Position numbers and translations under genes: made by a program
Notes under the pieces: model-generated
Database searches by the model: none
What the model saw: the letters and a program-made list of their open reading frames with translations, nothing else
Told to the model about the DNA's origin: nothing
In this document: positions 1 to 10,779 of the stretch, piece by piece
Position numbering within the stretch: position 1 is the stretch's first letter
Layout: every line of letters begins with the position of its first letter
Source: Isoetes taiwanensis
Lineage: Eukaryota > Streptophyta > Lycopodiopsida > Isoetales > Isoetaceae
Length of the DNA stretch: 64,000 bases
NCBI GenBank assembly: GCA_021234155.1
Contig: JAJEKV010000060.1
Location: 866,001-930,000, forward strand
Reading direction: 5' to 3'

Positions 1-860
1 TTATAATTTATTAGCATGCCATTTAATGCATTTGATTTAGCAAACAAAAGGCTGGGCTCTAACGTAATAATGGCAAACCTCAAATTTTGGATTCACTGTG
101 GTTCCTTCTTTCTATGCACTTTGTTTCTTCCTTTTACAATCCTTTGTTGCATGCGGTATGCATACTTTTGCAATGTGCATCTTAGAAGTTTTAGCAGTTT
201 AATTATACTTTGGTTTATGGCTTAAATTGCAATCACTATTCACATTCGAAAGTATGTATTGAAACTGAAGCTAAACTTCGTGTGAGCGCGAGCAAATTGG
301 TTCAATCAAGAGACTTTCTTTGGGATTTGCAAATTCGACCGAAAAGTCTTAAACTTCGAAAAGTATAGTAATTTTCGATCCTTATTCCCAATTGTGAGCT
401 CAAGCCGCTCTGCTCTAATTTGCAGGTCAATATCTGATACTAGTTTCAGATGCTGCAATTTGCTTTTAAATATCCGTTCAAATGTTCACACAACAGTGGG
501 ATGCACAACATTGGATTTGCAACTCCATTTGGAGTTACAATTTGCACATTTTTGTTACAGCCATTGCCAAACAATAGGCATTCATCTTATTTCCACATCC
601 AACGTAACAGGTCCTTGGGTCAGCTTTAACGCATACTTGATTTGTCTAGCAATAAATAAGGAAGATGAAATCTTTGGTAAAGTGAGAAATTGTTAGGTAT
701 ATATGATGTTATAGCGTTAAGCAAATGAGAAGTGAATCTTGGTAACAATAGGTATTAGTCGAGAAACAGATCTTACAAGTTATAGACATTGACAACATGC
801 CGTGATAAGAGGATGCCATGATAAGAGGATACTAGTCTATTAAATACAAAGGCGGGGTTG
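1..860. other. No gene recognised
   Basis: AT-rich stretch with only short open frames that show no motif, biased composition or flanking splice signals. A TGTTAGG motif near 694 resembles the start of many plant LTRs, but no LTR partner or primer site is visible nearby, so I do not call an element. It is probably intergenic DNA or old repeat sequence upstream of the RBR gene. Confidence 0.5.
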
Positions 861-879
861 CAGAAATAGGGAACATGCT

Positions 880-1556
880 AAAACATTGCATATGGAAATG
901 GGGGATTGTTTAATATGGAAACGGGGAACACATTGCATGTAGAAACAGTACAACTGAAAGAATTTTTTATATGAGAGTATATATCACAAAGGGGGATTGT
1001 TATCATAATGTATGAACATTGGTTGTTTTAAAGGGGTACGCATAACATTGGTTGTTTTAAAGGGGTACGCATATATGCAATGGGGTACAAATGAAGAAAT
1101 TTTTGAGTAAGGGGATATCAAATTACAAAATCATAAAGGCAGATTGTTAAGGAAAGGGGTATGAGTAGTGGTTGCATGAAATAAGGAAAGGGGTATGAGT
1201 AGTGGTTGCATGAAATGGGGTACGATTATTGCATATGTAGAAATGGTGTACAAATGGAGAAAATTTTGAGTAAGGGGATATGAAACTACAAAATCATAAA
1301 AGGGGGATTGTTGAGGAAAGGGGTATAAATATTAGTTGCACGAAATGGGGTATAAATATTGCATATCTCGAAATGGGGTATAAATGAAGAAATTTTCGAG
1401 TAAGGGGATATTAAATTACAAAATCATAAAGGGGGATTGTTGCTAGAAAAGGATATGGGGTATGAACATTGCATATGGCAATGGGGGATATAAAAAAAAA
1501 ACTTCAAATAAGAGGATACTAATCTACAAAATCACAAAGGGGGGAATGTGGCCAAA
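880..1556 (+). repeat. Degenerate tandem repeat with GGGGGATTGTT motif
   Basis: Several imperfect copies of a unit of very roughly 150 bp. Each has an AAATCATAAAGGGGGATTGTT-type segment, a GGAAAGGGGTATGAGTAG-type segment and an AATGGGGTA...ATTGCATATG segment. The purine run followed by TGTT looks like the polypurine-tract/LTR-start junction of plant LTR elements, so the array may come from a retroelement 3' end. The copies have diverged by substitutions and small indels. It lies 400 bp upstream of the RBR start codon. Confidence 0.6.
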
Positions 1557-3698
1557 TACCCCGTTTCTAAAAATCATTGCTATTCCACGAAAAGGGGGAT
1601 TTTGAGGGGGTTTTTACGGGGGATTTTAAGGAGGATGTGGGCATCATTTTTGATGTGTGATATAGCTGCTATTGCTTGTAAGGGCTAATCCAAAGAGAAT
1701 ATTTGACATCTAGTCTATTGTGGCCGGAGGGATTTGATGGGCAGAGGGCAAAAACTGTTTGCAGTGGAGTAGCACATGGGCAATTTCCATGATCTGGTAC
1801 AAGAGAATATTCCCAACCCCATACACAACACCACCATCAAATCAAGGGCTTGCCCTTTTTAAAAAGGTTTGAGAACATCCGGCCTTTGTATTATACGCCC
1901 AACTTCGTAAATAAGCACTTACCACCTTGGCTTAAACCCTAAAAGCTATGGAGAGAGCGAGGAGAGGCAAGCGGCCTCTGGAAGATGGAAAAGCATGGCT
2001 CCCCGCCCCGAAACGTATCAACCCATTCCTCGAAGAAGAGGCTCTGTCGGATCAGGATTTGGCCTTCCACATGCAGCTTAACGAGGCTTTGGCCGCTTCC
2101 CTGGGCATAAATTCTGTAGAATTTAACTTTGACGAGCCAGGATGTAGTCAAATTGGGAAATTCAAGAGGTTCTCAATGCCCAAAATATAGAAGTCGAGGC
2201 TTTGCAGCAGAATACTTTGGATCAAAAGGTTGCATGCGAAGAAGTAAAAAGGATTAAGGAAGAGCTCAAGGTTCGGTATCATGATGGGGAATTTGCCAGG
2301 GCTATATTGGAGATGCCGGAAGAAGAATGGCAAGATCGAGGGGGTTTATTTGAGTGTCCTATTGCGAAGGATCAAAATGAGGTTTTAGAGGGGTGTTTTC
2401 GGGTCCATTTTAAGGGAATTACTTGGCGGAATGGTAGAGCTTCTAAGGTGGGAATAGGCGTTGTCATAAGTGACCCACAGGGGCATGCATTGACAGAATT
2501 GGGAAAATGCTTGAATAGCACCATGTGTGGCACCCTTGCTTGGTATGCAGCTTTGCTTGAAGGAGTTAACATTGCGTGCCTTTTTGGAGCCAGAAATGTT
2601 CAGGCATATGTAGACTATAAAGTTATCTATAATCAGGTTTGATTGATCTGCTGTCTTTCATAGCATCATAGCTTCTAAGTCATGTAGTAAAGTTCATGTC
2701 TTTAATTGCTTTGCAAAATTGCAAAAGTGTCAAGGTAGAGAAATTGCAGATATTCTATGTAAAGCTGCAAAGAACTCAAATATCAGAATGGTGAACATTG
2801 TGCATTCTCCTTAAGCTACCAAGTTTATGAGTCTTACTTTCACTTTTTTGAATAAGTAGGTCATTTAAGTCTAGATTGGATATTTATGAAGTATATTAAA
2901 GCTTGTGCTGATTTGTAGATGTTAGGATATTGGAAAACAAATAAAAGAGATGTGGAACTGCAAAACCAGGTCAAAGAACAGGCAGGCAAGCTGGATACAT
3001 TCCAGCTGAAGTTGATTCGTGCAGATGAGAATAGATTGGCTGAAAATCTTGCACGGGAAGCTATGAAAGTCAAATCAGACAATGCATACCCCTCAAATAC
3101 AAAGTATGGACATTGCATTATTTGTATGGAGGATAAAATTTGGTTCTTGAGATGGTCTATGGAAGGAATGTTCACATAGTTTACATTCGATTTGCATCTC
3201 GCAACATGCGTAACAAAGGGTGATGTCGGGTCAAATTCACGTAGCATGCCCGTGATTTAGAATGCAAGAAGGCTCTAAGTGCTGATGAGTGCAAACCACT
3301 TCTTTCAAATAATAGTTTCAACCTGTTAACTAGGAAGATGGTTGAGAAGTGTATACCAGAGGCACTTAGAGTATATTGTCCCTACTCTAGTTGTTCGGCA
3401 TTCATGTCGAAAGATGGATTGGGACTGGATACCAGTTTTGGCGCGGAGTGCCCAGAGTGTCACCGTTTATTATGCGTAAATTGCAGGGTACCTTGGCATA
3501 CTAATATGTCGTGTGCCGCATATCAAAATGCACTGGATGAAAAACTTTTCAAGCTTGCAGAAAAAAGGAGCTGGAAGCAGTGTAGGCAATGTGGTTGCAT
3601 GATTGAACTTGCTACAGGGTGTCATCATATCACTTGTCGGTAGGGTCGTTTTTCTTGCATTTATTTATTTATTTCCTTCTGAATGTTTGCATGCTTTC

Positions 3699-4238
3699 TG
3701 TTACGAATACATTCTAAAAGTTAGAATGTTATGAGAAAGTCCAGACTTTTATACAACCATGGCATTAGAATTAGCTATTCTAATTGTCATGCCAATCATA
3801 GTGCACCATAGAAATAGAATTAGCTACTCTATTATTGGCTATCTATGATTGGAGGAGTTTAAAGAATAGATGATGCTAATCTTAGTCTGGTGTATTACAG
3901 GAGCCAGAGCTAATAATGGATGAGAGGACAAGAATAGATCCTTGATGGTTTATAAGAACATGTTGTGGAAATAATGGGGATCATTGGTTGTCTCCTAGAA
4001 GATTGGCTTTGCTCAGATTGCATCATAGTTCAGGGGAGGGACTAGCGGCGGAGTCTTGGAGGCTCCTGGCGATTAACTTCATTGTTTGAAGTGCTAGTTC
4101 CGTGGTCGGGCGGTTGGACTATTACTTAACTCCTGTTGTACTCAATATTTCTCTTATTGAATACACAATCCACTTTTAGTGCTCGTGTTTGTCAACTATA
4201 TCTTTCAATCAATTGCCTTTTAGCCCTTATCCGTAAAA
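3699..4238 (+). repeat. 5' LTR of the intronic gypsy element
   Basis: 540 bp, starting TGTTACGAATAC and ending CCTTATCCGTAAAA. The 3' LTR repeats it almost exactly. The terminal CA expected of an LTR is replaced by AA, but the target duplication fixes the boundary. Confidence 0.88.
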
Positions 4239-4239
4239 G

Positions 4240-4255
4240 TGGTGAACCCAACGTG
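4240..4255 (+). promoter_or_regulatory. Candidate tRNA primer-binding site
   Basis: TGGTGAACCCAACGTG starts one base after the 5' LTR and begins with TGG, complementary to the CCA end of a tRNA. It is not the initiator-Met site used by the two larger gypsy elements in this window. I cannot assign the tRNA without a search. Confidence 0.5.
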
Positions 4256-4281
4256 AAAATCCATCTTGACGGTGAGCGGAT

Positions 4282-5461
4282 ATGGCGAAGAAGGCAAAAA
4301 GTCTGAAGCGTGCTGCTGTCGAGCAGATTGTGGAAGAAGATTTTGATGGAATCCCGATCGAGGACGATAATTCTGTTGAGAGGGAAGATGTTCCTATGGA
4401 TGATAATTTGGATGACGATGGAGAGTCAGAAGAGCAAGTTGGAAAACCTTTTAATCCTGCTAGAACTATGATGAAAAAAACTAAGAAGAAAACATCTCGA
4501 GATAGCCTGACTCGTTTGCTTGTGAAGCAAAATGAGTTGTTACAAAAGCTTTTGGTGCAAAAGTTGGACCAAGACAATGGTGATGGCACTGTGAAGGAGA
4601 AAAAGCCTAAGGATCCGAAGGTGGAGTTGGATTACTTCTATGGAAAGCGCGATGGTGCATCCTTACTCCGATGGCTCGCTAAGATGGAGAGTTTCTTCTC
4701 CGAGCATGAGTACTCGACCAAATGGAAATTGTATTGGGCGGCTCAATTAAAAGGGGACCCTATATTATGGTGGCAGCAGAAGGTGGATGCTGCTAATGCA
4801 GCAAATAAACCCATCAATACTTGGGCTAGAATGAAGAAACTTATGAGGTCTGAATTTATGCCAGACAATTACAAAAACTTTGTCCAGGAGCAGTGGCGAA
4901 CCATGAAGCAGCGTGCTGATGAATCAGTGGATGATTTCACCAATAGATTTAACACTTTGTTAAGTCAAATGGCGGGATTAACAAACAGGGAGATTAAGAC
5001 TCGTTTCATTGGTGCTCTCAAGTATCGATATTCACATATGTTGAAGTTATGCCGACCTCGAACTTTGCAACATGCTCGCACAGCTGCATTAGAAATGGAG
5101 AAGAATGATCTTGCGCGAGGTTCAAATTCAAAGCGGCGCAAAGAAGAACAAAGGCTTAAGGTTTTCACCTCGAATGCGTGCAAACAATGTAGACATGGTT
5201 CGTGATCAGGATGGTCCAAGAAGATCTGAAGGTCCCAGAAGATCTGTATTTGATCGATTGGGCAAACGGCCACGTCCTGCTACCTCTGAAGCTGATGCAT
5301 GTTACCAGTGTGGCCGTCAAGGTCACTATGCTCGTGATTGCCGTGTTGGTAAGCGGGGAAGATCTAGCCGTGGTAGTGACCATGGTGGACGGATGATAAG
5401 CGAGGTGGTGATAAGGAAAAGGTCAATCTACGTCGAAGACATCGAGATTCGGGGGACTTGA
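4282..5461 (+). pseudogene. gag: Gag (capsid and zinc knuckle), frameshifted
   Basis: Structural protein of the intronic element. The first frame (4282-5205) starts with an acidic and lysine-rich N-terminus. It then shows a retrotransposon gag domain (roughly residues 110-280) with FYGKRDGASLLRWLAKMES, WWQQK and FMPDNYKNFVQEQW. After a frameshift around 5150 the reading continues in the frame of 5105-5461 and contains a CCHC zinc knuckle, CYQCGRQGHYARDC. Capsid plus one knuckle is normal for chromovirus gag. The frame break between them would truncate the protein before the nucleic-acid-binding part. Confidence 0.85.
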
Positions 5462-5514
5462 TTCTCATGATCTTTTGTTGTTTGATGGACATATTGGTCA
5501 CACTCATGTGATTA

Positions 5515-6057
5515 TTGCAATTGGACAATGGCGCCTCGCATGATCTCATTCCTCGAGAACTTGTTCAACGTTTGGGATTGCCCATCGTTCGTTTTCCTAA
5601 TCGCATATTGGCGGGCATTTGTACTAACATGTTTGGTTCTTGTTCAACCAAAAGTACCATGCAAAAATTTGCACTTGGTGATTATGTCACGCGACTTCGT
5701 GATTTTATGGTGGTTCCAAATTTGAGGAAAGTGGACATTGTACTTGGAATTCCATGGTGGAGACAAATTGATCCAGTAGTCAATTACAAGACTCTCGAAG
5801 TCACTGTTGATGGAGTAACCTTCAAAGGTATAAAATCTTCCAATCCTGCTATCATGATTAGTCATGCTGCTTTTAAAAGATGTGTGCGACATGAGCCTAT
5901 AGGAGTTTATCTTGTATATATTTTTCCTCCGAGCAAGCTACCATCATTTACTAATGATTTGGACCGTGCTCGTTTGCAATTTCTTAATAAGTATGAAGCA
6001 TTGTTTAACGATGATGTTATGGAGATGCCACCGATCGTAGGAAAATCATCGCATTGA
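5515..6057 (+). pseudogene. Retropepsin-like aspartic protease segment
   Basis: Processes the polyprotein in intact elements. The active-site region reads LDNGASHDLIPREL, matching the family pattern D-S/T-G-A-S-H except that the residue after the catalytic aspartate is asparagine. Downstream DIVLGIPWWRQIDPVVNYK matches the usual second half of plant gypsy proteases (LGMQWL-like). A stop after KSSH at 6055-6057 separates it from reverse transcriptase, which follows 26 bp later in another frame. Confidence 0.8.
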
Positions 6058-6083
6058 CTTAGTTCCGTGCTTTTGAACCAATA

Positions 6084-7372
6084 GTGAAACATCCTTATAG
6101 AATGTCACCAGTTATGCTTGATGAAGTTCAAAAGCAAGTTCAAGATTTGTTGGATCGTGGTTTGATCCGAGAAAGTAGCTCACCATTTGGAGCACCAATT
6201 CTTTTGGTTAACAAAAAAGATGGTTCTTTCCGTATGTGTATTGATTACAGGGCCCTCAATAAGTTCACAATCAAGAATAAGTATCCGATTCCTCGAGTGG
6301 ATGACTTGCTGGATCAGTTGAAGGGCGCCACCATCTTCAGTAAGATAGATTTAAAATCTGGCTATCATCAGGTTCGTGTGCATGAACCAGACATTCATAA
6401 AACAGCTTTTCGCACCCCTTATGGTCATTATGAATTTTTAGTTATGCCTTTCGGACTAACTAATGCCCCTGCAACTTTTTGTCGCATGATGAGTAGAGTT
6501 TTGAGACCCTTTTTGGGCAAGTTTGTTGTAGTCTTTTTGGATGATATTTTGGTTTACAGTAGCAATGAGACCGAGCACATGGATCATTTGCGTCAGGTGT
6601 TGAATACCTTGCGTGATCAAAAATTTCAAATAAATCGTAAGAAAAGTTTTTTCTTCCAATCTCAAATTGAGTATTTGGGGCATGTAGTTTCTGCAAAAGG
6701 TATTCAGGTTGATCCTGCAAAAGTGCAAGTGGTGCAAAATTGGCCAGTTCCACAAAATGTTGAGAGGCGTTCCTTTTGGGACTTTGTAGCTATTATCGAC
6801 GGTTTGTCCGTAATTTTGCTCAGTTGGCTTTGCCCTTAACAAATTTGTTAAAGCATGACACACCCTTTCATTGGGACCGCTCTCAAGCACAGGCTTTTCA
6901 GTCTTTGAAGCAACGCCTTATTACCACGCCTGTTTTACAATTGCCAGATTTTTCTAAGCAATACTTTGTTTGCTGTACTGATGCAAGTGGTTCTTCTATA
7001 GGGGCAGTATTAGAACAAGATGGGCATCCTATTGCTTTTGAGAGTCGTAAGCTTAATTCTGCGGAATTAAAGTATACGGTATATGAAAAAGAATTATTGG
7101 CTATTGTGCATGCTTTAAAAATTTGGAAACATTATCTTATGGGTAGTGATTTTCACATTAAAACGGACCAGCAAAGTATTCAGTTTTTGTTGACACAAGC
7201 TTCTGCGAGTCCACGCCAGGTTAAATGGGCAGAGTTGTTACAACGTTTTGGCATTGATACTAATGCTCTTCATTATAAGCCAGGTCCACAGAATAAAGTT
7301 GTTGATGCTCTTAGTCGCGTGCGTCATTCAGATGACATTATTCAGGGAAACGGTTCTACGAGAATGCCATGA
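6084..7372 (+). pseudogene. pol: Reverse transcriptase and RNase H
   Basis: Reverse transcriptase (6084-6765) is well preserved: [33 protein letters not shown], the palm motif [11 protein letters not shown], and the connection [17 protein letters not shown] frameshift near 6770 moves the reading into 6776-7372. That part carries the tether region [14 protein letters not shown] and RNase H, with CTDASGSSIGAVL, the glutamate in YTVYEKELLAIV, KTDQQSIQF and the terminal VVDALSRV. These motifs and their order before integrase place the element in Ty3/gypsy. Confidence 0.92.
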
Positions 7373-7422
7373 GGTACCAATAGCAGAAAACTAAAGATTC
7401 TCATGCCAAGGTACCAGGATTA

Positions 7423-8440
7423 TTGATGGCACTAAGTATTCCGGAAAAACCTTTTCAGCATATCAGTATGGACTTTGTTAGTGTTCCACGGAGCAGACAA
7501 GGTAATGATCAGGTTTGGACCATTGTGGACCGTCTCAGTAAGTATGCAATCTTTATTCCTTGCAAAAAGACATTAAAAGCTCATGATGCTGCACGATTAT
7601 TTTTGAAAGAAGTATTTAAGAATCATGGATTGCCAGAGGTAATAATTTCTGACAGAGATTCAAAGTTTTGCAGCAAGTTTTGGAGAGCATTGTTTACAAA
7701 TTTAGGTACAAGGATGCATTTCTCTGACTTTCCATCCTCTCGACGGATGGGCGATGGTTACTCATAGAACTCTTCTAAGCATGTTACGCAGGTTTGTACA
7801 TGAGCGGTTTTCGATTGGGAGCGGTATCCGCCGGTGGTTGGCCACACACTCACAATACGTGTTTATCACCTTTTTATGTTATACGAGGGCGTTTACCTCC
7901 AAATCAAGTTATTAAAGTAGCGTAAGGTGTGATGGAGGCAGATCGGGTTGCTAAAGATATGGATCTTTGTTTTAGAATCTACCGTGGCAAAGACTCACTA
8001 TTGCACATGATGTGTATTTTTCGTCAAGTTTAACAGAAACGTGACAGTTCTATATCAAGTGGATGACTGGGTATTCATTAGAATCATTAAGGAAAGACGC
8101 GTGCTTCCAACGAAAAAGCACAAGCTTCTTACGGGTTTTATGGACCTTCGGGATCATTGAAAAGATAAATGATAATGTTTACAGGTTGGAATTGCCCGAT
8201 ACTTGGAAGATGCATAATTCTTTTAATGTGGAATATCTCGAGGCCATTTAAAAGAGTTAACCCACAATTAGTGCCGCAAGCATCGTAACCGGTGTTAGTG
8301 GATGACAATCCAAAGATACCAACCTGAAATGATTATGAGGCATAAGGGTCGGGCTTAAACGCAGATATTTGGTAAAGTATAAGGGCGTGCCACATATCGA
8401 AGAGGTAATGGAAATCGGAGGATTATTTTGAGCATTACTT
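7423..8440 (+). pseudogene. Integrase core with chromodomain remnant, internally deleted
   Basis: The catalytic core begins HISMDFVSVPRS (first Asp) and continues to GLPEVIISDRDSKF (second Asp); the frame breaks near 7740 before the catalytic Glu. Only about 50 bp separates the RNase H end from the core, so the N-terminal HHCC zinc domain, usually some 100 or more residues, is missing. A later frame (8063-8251) gives the C-terminal part ending WKMHNSFNVEYLEAI. Further on, a broken frame shows RRYLVKYKGVPHIEEVMEI, which resembles a chromodomain. This copy cannot make a functional integrase as read. Confidence 0.8.
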
Positions 8441-8562
8441 ACTCTCTTGGAAGCTTACTGGGGAAGTCTATCCTCAAGGCGATGAATGTCACAGCCTATA
8501 TTATTTCCGTGGGGGTCATCTACTTTGCCAACCGAGGGCGTTGATTCTTTACCCGACGAGAA

Positions 8563-9099
8563 CATTACGAATACATTCTAAAAGTTAGAATGTTATGAGA
8601 AAGTCCAGACTTTTATACAACCATGGCATTAGAATTAGCTATTCTAATTGTCATGCCAATCATAGTGCACCATAGAAATAGAATTAGCTACTCTATTATT
8701 GGCTATCTATGATTGGAGGAGTTTAAAGAATAGATGATGCTAATCTTAGTCTGGTGTATTACGGGGAGCAGAGCTAATAATGGATGAGAGGACAAGAATA
8801 GATCCTTGATGGTTTATAAGAACATGTTGTGGAAATAATGGGGATCATTGGTTGTCTCCTAGAAGATTGGCTTTGCTCAGATTGCATCATAGTTCAGGGG
8901 AGGGACTAGCGGCGGAGTCTTGGAGGCTCCTGGCGATTAACTTCATTGTTTGAAGTGCTAGTTCCGTGGTCGGGCGGTTGGACTATTACTTAACTCCTGT
9001 TGTACTCAATATTTCTCTTATTGAAACAATCCACTTTTAGTGCTCGTGTTTGTCAACTATATCTTTCAATCAATTGCCTTTTAGCCCTTATCCGTAAAA
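8563..9099 (+). repeat. 3' LTR of the intronic gypsy element
   Basis: 537 bp, nearly identical to the 5' LTR. Differences I can see are CA for TG at the very start, a 3-bp deletion at GAATACACAATCC, and a small cluster at ATTACAGGAGCCAG. It is followed directly by the target duplication CTTTC. Confidence 0.88.
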
Positions 9100-9132
9100 C
9101 TTTCATAAGCTTAGCTATGATTCTACTCTCAG

Positions 9133-9235
9133 GTGCGGCTATGAATTTTGTTATGTTTGTGGAAAACAATGGGTGAACAAGAAGCCAACGTGCCAATGCA
9201 AGCTTTGGGAAGAGGCTAACATTTTAGGTCCATGA
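9133..9235 (+). CDS. Last exon of the RBR gene (RING2 end)
   Basis: Too short to stand out as an ORF, but it completes the RBR gene. The acceptor CTACTCTCAG ends at 9132. The exon reads CGYEFCYVCGKQW, then CQCKLWEEANILGP and a TGA at 9233-9235. Its first base completes the arginine codon left open at donor 3640 (GTCG|GTAGGG). Joined to GCHHITCR it gives the textbook RING2 string with the catalytic-type cysteine in GCHH and the zinc ligands CxC, FCYVCG and CxC. The intron is 5,493 bp; without the retrotransposon and one target duplication it would be about 87 bp. It shows that the retroelement sits in the intron and has not disrupted the splice sites. Confidence 0.85.
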
Positions 9236-9705
9236 TGGTGGCCATGATTGGTGCTTGAACCGAAGGTTTTGAAGTTGCTCATCTATTAATGGCCACCATA
9301 AAAGTAGGCTAATCTCAAATCTATGGTGTTAATTTTTTTTTGAAATGATAGTTCTCATGAACTGACATCCCTATGATTTGCAAACAGGAAGATGAGATGA
9401 TATTCTGTTTTCTGGAACGAACACTGGTAGGCAATGATATCTGGTAGGCAATCTGTTTCACTTTGTATATAAATTGGCCTCTTAATAGCATCACTCATTG
9501 GGAAGAAGAGAGAAACCTAGATGATGATTAATGGGGACCTAGTATCATGCCACAATTTATTGGATGCCACAATTTTTTGTACAGTTTTGCAGTTGATAAA
9601 AGTCGTAGCTAAATCTACGCTGCAGTTGCAAGGCTTTAAATGACATTATGATTACTTAGCATTTTCAATACCTACATACGTGGTAATATAAAAACTGCTA
9701 TAATA
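9236..9705. other. No gene recognised (3' flank of the RBR gene)
   Basis: AT-rich flank following the RBR stop codon. No splice-linked coding sequence is apparent. It probably contains the RBR 3' untranslated region and ends at the inverted-repeat element. Confidence 0.5.
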
Positions 9706-10576
9706 GGGTAAATTCTCAAAATGCCCTTTTATTTTACAATAACTGTGAAAATGCCCTTATATTTTTTGTTATTGTCAAAATGCCCCTGGAATATATCTGT
9801 GCGGTCAAGTCCGGCGATCCAGCTCCATCTCCGTCCACTACGTTCATTCTATATGGCCTTTTCATCTTCTAAATGGCAACGATGGATATCGCGAGTATCA
9901 GTGTGAGCATCCCAAACATCTAGTGCTCCCATAAGCCTCGGCATAATAGGATCCTCCACAGTTCTTCGCATCACTGGCTATTTTGCTTGATCTGGGCAGG
10001 AATTGCTCGATCCTGTTCTGGGTTTTTGTTTTTGATCTCTTTTGGGGTTTTTTTTAGATGTGAAGGAACGCATGAATTCTGTTCGTGGAAACGGATTGGC
10101 CAGCTTTTTTTCTTGGTCTTATAAAAGGCATGATTCTTCGAAGTTTATTTTGATTTTGATCATATTAAGAGATGCAGATCGTATTCGAAGATTGTTACAG
10201 TTTTTTCTGTGTCGTCTGTAGAAATTATAACAGAGACTATATCTGGTGCGATGTTTCAGATCATGATCCTCTTCTTCCGGTCCCATTTCTTGCTCTAAAT
10301 CTGGCATCCCAGTCTTTTGATATGTATCAATTGCTTCTTGATTTATTTATCACTGAACAAGAAGATGTTAGTTCTCCCATTGAAGCTGAACACTAAATCA
10401 ATCAGGCAAAATTGAAGCTGAACACTAAATCAATCAGGCAAAAAGGACAGAGAATAGCATATCAGACGTGATGTTTCTATACAGTAGAAAAATTAGGGGC
10501 ATTCTGATAATTAAGTAAAATACAGGGGCATTTTCACAATTATTACAATATACAAGGGCATTTTTAAAATTTTCCC
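9706..10576. mobile_element. MITE-like element with long inverted repeats
   Basis: 871 bp starting GGGTAAATTCTCAAAATGCCC and ending in its imperfect inverse (GGGCATTTTTAAAATTTTCCC). Over about 90 bp each arm holds three AAAATGCCCCT-like subterminal repeats in inverted orientation. The flanks GCTATAATA and TTAATAATA are similar over 9 bp, which could be a diverged Mutator-type target duplication. The interior has no transposase. A perfect two-copy 33-bp tandem (ATTGAAGCTGAACACTAAAT...) lies at about 10379-10442. A non-autonomous DNA transposon is the best fit. Confidence 0.7.
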
Positions 10577-10779
10577 TTAATAATATAAAAACTTCGTTAT
10601 ATGCCATTTAAGTAGATGCTATCAGGGTTGGAAATTGAAGGGCTGCCCTTACTCTTTTTTTGAAGGTCACTCTAAAAAGTGGACTTTCAAATTGCAAGGC
10701 ATAATAAAAATTAGACTTTCATGTGCATTGTTAGTGTAAAAGTAACAATGCGCAGTTTTTTTTTTTTTTTTTTTCCTCC

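Larger units (their letters stand above)
3699..9099 (+). mobile_element. Ty3/gypsy LTR retrotransposon (chromovirus-like) in the RBR intron
   Basis: Complete element bounded by two LTRs (3699-4238 and 8563-9099) and a perfect 5-bp target duplication CTTTC (3694-3698 and 9100-9104). The domain order gag, protease, reverse transcriptase, RNase H, integrase, chromodomain remnant is that of Ty3/gypsy. The LTRs differ mainly by a 3-bp indel and a few substitutions, so the insertion looks recent. The internal region is nevertheless defective: gag and pol are frameshifted, part of integrase is missing, and no clear polypurine tract precedes the 3' LTR. It may therefore have moved using proteins from another copy, or suffered sequence errors. 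Orientation matches the host gene. Confidence 0.93.
1948..9235 (+). pseudogene. RBR-type E3 ubiquitin ligase with RNase H-like domain, frameshifted and split by a retrotransposon
   Basis: Plant RBR ligases take ubiquitin from an E2 through RING1 and pass it via a RING2 cysteine to substrate; one plant group carries an RNase H-like domain before the RING. That order is seen here. The N-terminus (from 1948) has SDQDLAFHMQLNEALAASL. The RNase H-like part (2202-2636) includes GIGVVISDPQG. An intron at 2637-2918 (GT-AG, phase 0) leads to GYWKTN...LAREAMK, then RING1 starting CIICMED. The IBR region (3263-3639) contains CPYSSC and CPECHRLLCVNC, and RING2 begins CRQCG...GCHHITCR and resumes at 9133. 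RING1 after 3130 is broken in frame, with stops at 3177 and 3260, and exon 1 joins the RNase H part only by changing frame near 2160. Domain order makes the family call strong; whether the breaks are real decay or sequence error is open. Confidence 0.85.
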
